Part shown: piece by piece, positions 60,715 through 64,000 of the stretch | Layout of the letters: the number at the start of each line of letters is the position of its first letter | Position numbering within the stretch: the stretch's first letter is position 1 | DNA from: Cellulosimicrobium protaetiae | Lineage (GTDB): Bacteria; Actinomycetota; Actinomycetes; Actinomycetales; Cellulomonadaceae | Direction: 5' to 3' | DNA length: 64,000 nt | NCBI RefSeq assembly: GCF_009708005.2 | Contig: NZ_CP052757.1 | Coordinates: 1,736,001 to 1,800,000 of the forward strand | Position numbers and translations under genes: made by a program | Notes under the pieces: generated by a model | The model's input: only the letters and a program-made list of their open reading frames with translations | What the model was told of the DNA's origin: nothing | The model's database searches: none

Positions 60715-60744
60715 GCGGGTCCGGGCGTGAGCGCCCGGACCCGC
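60715..60744 (+). terminator. 13-bp perfect hairpin terminator
   Basis: GCGGGTCCGGGCG and CGCCCGGACCCGC with loop TGAG, 51 nt past the aminotransferase stop. Separates it from the glycosyltransferase unit; no U tract. Confidence 0.75.
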
Positions 60745-60798
60745 TCACGGCGCCGGGCGGAGCCCATGGATCGCGTCGAGAGAGGGTACGGTCGCCCG

Positions 60799-62016
60799 GT
60801 GGAACGCCCGACCCGCGTCACGCTCGCCACGCGGATCTACCTGCCAGAGCCCGCTGCAGCGTCCTTCCGGCTCGCGGCCCTGACGTCGGCGCTGGCCGAC
60901 GAGGGCGCCGACGTGACCGTCGTGACGTCGTCGGTGCCCGCCTCGATGGGGGTCGAGCAGCACCGTCGTGGTGTGCGCGTCCGCCGCCGCCCCGTGCTCC
61001 GGGACGCCAGCGGATACGTGCGCGGGTACCTGCCGTACCTGAGCTTCGACGTGCCGCTCTTCTTCCGGCTGCTCACGGGTGGACGACCGCACGTCGTCGT
61101 GGCCGAACCGCCCCCGACGACGGGAGCGGTCGTACGCCTGGCGTGCGCGCTGCGGCGCGTGCCCTACGTGTACTACGCCGCGGACATCGTCTCGGACGCC
61201 GCGGGCTCGACGGGTGCGCCTCGGTTCGTCGTCGGCGCGGTGCGCGCGCTCGAGCGCTTCGCCCTGCGCGGCGCCTCGACGGTGCTCACGGTGACGGAGG
61301 CCGTCGAGGCACGGGCCTCGCAGCTCGGTGCCGCGCGAACGGCCATCGTGCGGCACGGCGTGGACACGGACGTGTTCAACGCCGAGGTCGCGCCGCTCGA
61401 AACGGGGCAGCACGGCCCGTACGCCGTGTACGCCGGCAACGCGTCGGAGTGGCACGGCGCAGAGGTGTTCCTCGAGGCGTGGCCGGACGTCGTCCGGGCA
61501 GTGCCCGGCGCGCGCCTCGTGTTCCTCGGGCGCGGCAGCATGCACGGGCGCCTCGCAGAGCTGGCGGCAGCGATGCCCGACGGCGGCGCGAGCGTGACGT
61601 TCCTGCCTCAGCAGCCCGCCGACCAGGCCGCCCGCTGGCTCCGTGGCGCCGACGTCGCCCTGTCGAGCATCCGGCCGGAGTCGGGCTACGAGTTCGCGAT
61701 CCCTACCAAGGCGCTCGCCGCGATCGCGGTCGGCACGCGCGTGCTCCAGGCCGGGCCCGGTCCCGTCGGGCAGATCATCGAGCGGGCTGGCGCCGGGCAG
61801 GTAGTCCCGCACACGGCGGACGCGGTCGTGCGCGCGCTGGCCACGATGCTGGAGACGCCGCCGTCGCGCGACGAGCGGGTCCGGGTCGCGGCCTGGGCCG
61901 AGGAGCACCTCTCGCTGCGCTCGACGTCGGCGTTCGCCGCTCGGTGCGTCCTCGGCGCGACCGTGTCCGGAGGCGGACCGAGGTCGAGGGACGGGAGCCG
62001 TGGTGCAGTTCACTGA
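60799..62016 (+). CDS. Family 4-type glycosyltransferase
   Basis: 405 residues from GTG 60799, preceded by TACGGT (60787-60792) at 6 nt, so leaderless; the longer frame from 60727 starts inside the terminator hairpin. GT-B fold: an N-terminal acceptor domain (ATRIYLPEPAAASFRLAALTSALADEGADVTVVTSS) and a C-terminal donor domain (AVYAGNASEWHGAEVFLEAW, LVFLGRGSMHGRL, SSIRPESGYEFAIPTKALAAIAVGTRVL with the conserved Glu). It adds a sugar during surface glycan assembly. Overlaps the next gene by 17 bp. Confidence 0.88.
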   Translation: MERPTRVTLATRIYLPEPAAASFRLAALTSALADEGADVTVVTSSVPASMGVEQHRRGVRVRRRPVLRDASGYVRGYLPYLSFDVPLFFRLLTGGRPHVVVAEPPPTTGAVVRLACALRRVPYVYYAADIVSDAAGSTGAPRFVVGAVRALERFALRGASTVLTVTEAVEARASQLGAARTAIVRHGVDTDVFNAEVAPLETGQHGPYAVYAGNASEWHGAEVFLEAWPDVVRAVPGARLVFLGRGSMHGRLAELAAAMPDGGASVTFLPQQPADQAARWLRGADVALSSIRPESGYEFAIPTKALAAIAVGTRVLQAGPGPVGQIIERAGAGQVVPHTADAVVRALATMLETPPSRDERVRVAAWAEEHLSLRSTSAFAARCVLGATVSGGGPRSRDGSRGAVH

Positions 62017-63331
62017 GCCCGGGCTCGACGCGCTGCGCGTCGGCGCGCACCGCCCACCACCTCGGGGTCCCGTGACGGTTCGCCGGCCCGGGCCGATCCG
62101 CAGGGCCGTGTGGTGGATCGCCTCGTGGCTTCCGCCTGCCTTCTTCCTCCGGATCGTGCGGCCGACCGAGGGCGGGGACTCGTCTGCGTTCCCGCGGGTC
62201 CAGGTCCCGGCGACGCCTGTGCGCCTGTTCGTCGGACCGACGAACGCCGCCGGACAGGGCTGGGCCTGGGCGCGTGCCGTGGAACGGTTCGCCGACGACG
62301 TCGGTGCGCAGAACATGGCCTATCGGCGCACCCTGGCGTTCCCGGCCGATGTCGACGCCCGGAAGGCGTTGCGCGGCTCGCGAGCGTGGCAGTCTGCTCA
62401 GCGCCGTGAAGTGCTGCGTTTCAGCCACGTGGTGATCGAGGCGCAGGAGTCGCTGTTCCCCGCGCTCGGGCGGGGGGTCGCGGGCGAGGTGCACGAGCTG
62501 CGCGACGCGGGAGTCGCGGTCGCGACGCTCTGCCACGGCAGCGACGTCCGCCTCCCGAGCGCTCACGCGCAGCGAGACCCATGGTCGCCGTTCCTGCTCG
62601 AGTCCTACACCGACACCCCGCTGCTCCAGGCCCGCGCGGAGCGCAGCCACGAGCTGCTCCGGCGGCTCCACGAGGAGGGTGTTCCGGCCTTCGTCTCGAC
62701 CCCCGACCTGCTGCTCGACGTCCCGTGGGCGACGTGGCTCCCCGTCGTGGTCGACGTCGACCGGTGGAGGACGGACACCGCGCCGCTCGAGCGCGACGTC
62801 CCCGTCGTCGTGCACGCTCCGAGTCGCGCCGCGCTGAAGGGGACGGACCTGGTGGAACCCGTGCTCCGCGCGCTCGAACGAGAGGGCCGCGTGGTGTACC
62901 GGCAGGCGACGGGGCTCGACCGCGACGGGATGCTCGCGCTCTACCGCGACGCGGACGTCGTCGTCGACCAGCTCCGCCTGGGGATCTACGGGGTGGCGGC
63001 CTGCGAGGCGATGGCCGCGGGCAGGGTCGTCGTCTCGCACGTCTCCCAGCAGTCGCGTCGCGAGGCGAGGAAGGCCGCCGGGCAGGACCTGCCCGTCGTC
63101 GAGGCGACGGCGGACACCCTCCGCGACGTGCTGCTCGACGTGGTCGACGGCCGGGACCGGGCACGTGCTGTCGCGGCTCGCGGCCCCGGGTTCGTTCGGG
63201 TGCTGCACGACGGTCGCGCATCCTCTCGGGCCCTGGGCGACTTCCTGTCGTCCCCTGGCGGCACGAGCGTCCCCGGAGGCACCCGGCGTACGGCCGACGT
63301 GCGGGCGTCGAGTGTGAGGAGGCAGTCGTGA
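62000..63331 (+). CDS. GT-B glycosyltransferase, paralogue 1
   Basis: 443 residues; GTG 62000 with GGGAG nearby, overlapping the previous gene. An N-terminal basic/hydrophobic stretch (RRAVWWIASWLPPAFFL) may bind the membrane. Key blocks: VRLFVGPTNAAGQGWAWARAVERFADDV, TLCHGSDVRLPSAHAQR, FVSTPDLLLDVPWATWLPVVVD, VHAPSRAALKGTDLVEPVL and VDQLRLGIYGVAACEAMAAGRVVV with the donor-site Glu. The next gene repeats the same blocks. Substrate unknown. Confidence 0.82.
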   Translation: MVQFTEPGLDALRVGAHRPPPRGPVTVRRPGPIRRAVWWIASWLPPAFFLRIVRPTEGGDSSAFPRVQVPATPVRLFVGPTNAAGQGWAWARAVERFADDVGAQNMAYRRTLAFPADVDARKALRGSRAWQSAQRREVLRFSHVVIEAQESLFPALGRGVAGEVHELRDAGVAVATLCHGSDVRLPSAHAQRDPWSPFLLESYTDTPLLQARAERSHELLRRLHEEGVPAFVSTPDLLLDVPWATWLPVVVDVDRWRTDTAPLERDVPVVVHAPSRAALKGTDLVEPVLRALEREGRVVYRQATGLDRDGMLALYRDADVVVDQLRLGIYGVAACEAMAAGRVVVSHVSQQSRREARKAAGQDLPVVEATADTLRDVLLDVVDGRDRARAVAARGPGFVRVLHDGRASSRALGDFLSSPGGTSVPGGTRRTADVRASSVRRQS

Positions 63332-64000
63332 GCGTGGTCAACAGGCTGGTCAGCACCCTGGTGGCGAAGCGATCCCGGCTCCCACGTCGGGTCAACGCGA
63401 TGATCGACCGCCTCGTCGCGCCTGGGTCGGGGCCGCTGGGCCGGTTGCTCCAACGAGTCGCCGGCGTGACGGTGGCACGCAGCGTCGCCCCTCCGCCGCC
63501 GATGCCCGAAGAGGCTGTGCGGCTGTACGTCGGGCCGACGAACTATGCCGGGCAGGGGTACCTGTGGTGCCGGGCCGTGGAGCGCGAGATCGACGGGGTC
63601 GCCGCGGTCAACATGGCCGCCGAGGCCGACCACGGCTTCCGTTTTCCAGCGGACGACGCCGTGCCGATCGCCACCTACCTGATGAGCCACCGCTGGCAGC
63701 AGGACCGTGAGGCGTACGTGCGGAGGTTCACGCACGTCGTGTTCGAGGCGGAGCGTCCGCTCTTCGGCCGGCTCCACGGGGGTGACGCCTTCGCCGAGGC
63801 ACGGATGCTGCGCGACGCCGGCCTGCGCGTCGCGATGATGTGCCACGGCACCGACGTGCGTCTGCCGAGCCGCCATCGGCAGGGGAGCCGCTGGTCGCCG
63901 TTCCACGACGACCCACGCTTCGAGGTTCTCGAGGACGCCGCACGTCGCAACCTGGCGGGCCTGGCCGCTCTGGGTGCCCCCGTCTTCGTCTCGACACCGG
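63328..64000 (+). CDS. GT-B glycosyltransferase, paralogue 2 (cut by window end)
   Basis: 224 codons visible from GTG 63328, which overlaps the previous stop (GTGA) and so is translationally coupled. Blocks RLYVGPTNYAGQGYLWCRAVE, MMCHGTDVRLPSRHRQG, SRWSPFHDD and VFVSTP align one-for-one with paralogue 1, so the two arose by tandem duplication. The C-terminal donor-binding half is beyond the window. Confidence 0.82.
   Translation, partial: MSVVNRLVSTLVAKRSRLPRRVNAMIDRLVAPGSGPLGRLLQRVAGVTVARSVAPPPPMPEEAVRLYVGPTNYAGQGYLWCRAVEREIDGVAAVNMAAEADHGFRFPADDAVPIATYLMSHRWQQDREAYVRRFTHVVFEAERPLFGRLHGGDAFAEARMLRDAGLRVAMMCHGTDVRLPSRHRQGSRWSPFHDDPRFEVLEDAARRNLAGLAALGAPVFVSTP

Noticed and set aside
1-64000. 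tRNA, rRNA, insertion sequences, prophage or integration sites
   Set aside because: No cloverleaf, rRNA core motif, transposase-like protein or flanking inverted repeats of IS type were recognised on either strand.

Overview
The window is very GC-rich (roughly 72-74% by eye) with near-exclusive G/C third codon positions. It carries WhiB1, PdtaS, the coproporphyrin-dependent haem enzymes CpfC and ChdC, LCP proteins and many leaderless starts. This points to an actinobacterium, most likely a plant-polysaccharide-degrading member of the Micrococcales (Cellulomonas/Cellulosimicrobium/Isoptericola type; the genus is inferred, not proven). It is ordinary chromosomal DNA. I found no rRNA, tRNA, insertion sequence, prophage or CRISPR array. 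About 49 protein genes are supported, two of them cut by the window edges.

Left part (1-14.2 kb): the end of a glycerate kinase and a lone AAA ATPase are followed by a minus-strand operon (6941 to 1565): GH20 beta-N-acetylhexosaminidase, N-acyl-D-amino-acid deacylase, a PLP-dependent D-amino-acid deaminase/D-threonine-aldolase-like enzyme and RidA. Together these look like a route for scavenging N-acylated D-amino acids and amino sugars, perhaps from peptidoglycan. A LacI regulator is divergent from it. Next comes a GH13 alpha-glucosidase with a complete carbohydrate ABC importer (binding lipoprotein plus two permeases, no ATPase).

14.2-30 kb is housekeeping: a secreted alkaline phosphatase, a DUF2804 protein, the haem pair cpfC-chdC with a neighbouring TspO-like membrane protein, an M48 peptidase of atypical codon usage, glutamate dehydrogenase, an aldo/keto reductase, a PAS-AraC regulator divergent from the bifunctional proline oxidase PutA, and an AlkZ-like winged-helix protein.

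30-36.5 kb is a cellobiose-type operon (binding protein, two permeases, GH1 beta-glucosidase, LacI/CebR-like repressor). Three near-perfect CebR-like boxes surround a TTGACA promoter in front of it.

36.6-52.4 kb: a DUF2505 protein; pdtaS and whiB1 convergent; a large orphan type VII secretion-type FtsK/EccC ATPase; a MacB/FtsX-type ABC exporter next to a NarL-type two-component system; and a second, OmpR-type two-component system divergent from the first. 52.4-64 kb holds purK-purE and a cell-surface glycopolymer region: GtrA, two LCP ligases, a GT2 with its DUF2304 partner, an amino-sugar acetyltransferase/aminotransferase pair and three glycosyltransferases. The last two of these are tandem paralogues.

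Two recurring sequence-level themes stand out. At least a dozen genes have a TANNNT-type -10 element 6-8 nt before the start codon, which implies leaderless transcripts. Many operons end in long, perfect GC-rich hairpins with no U tract, and hairpins also follow both ABC binding-protein genes.
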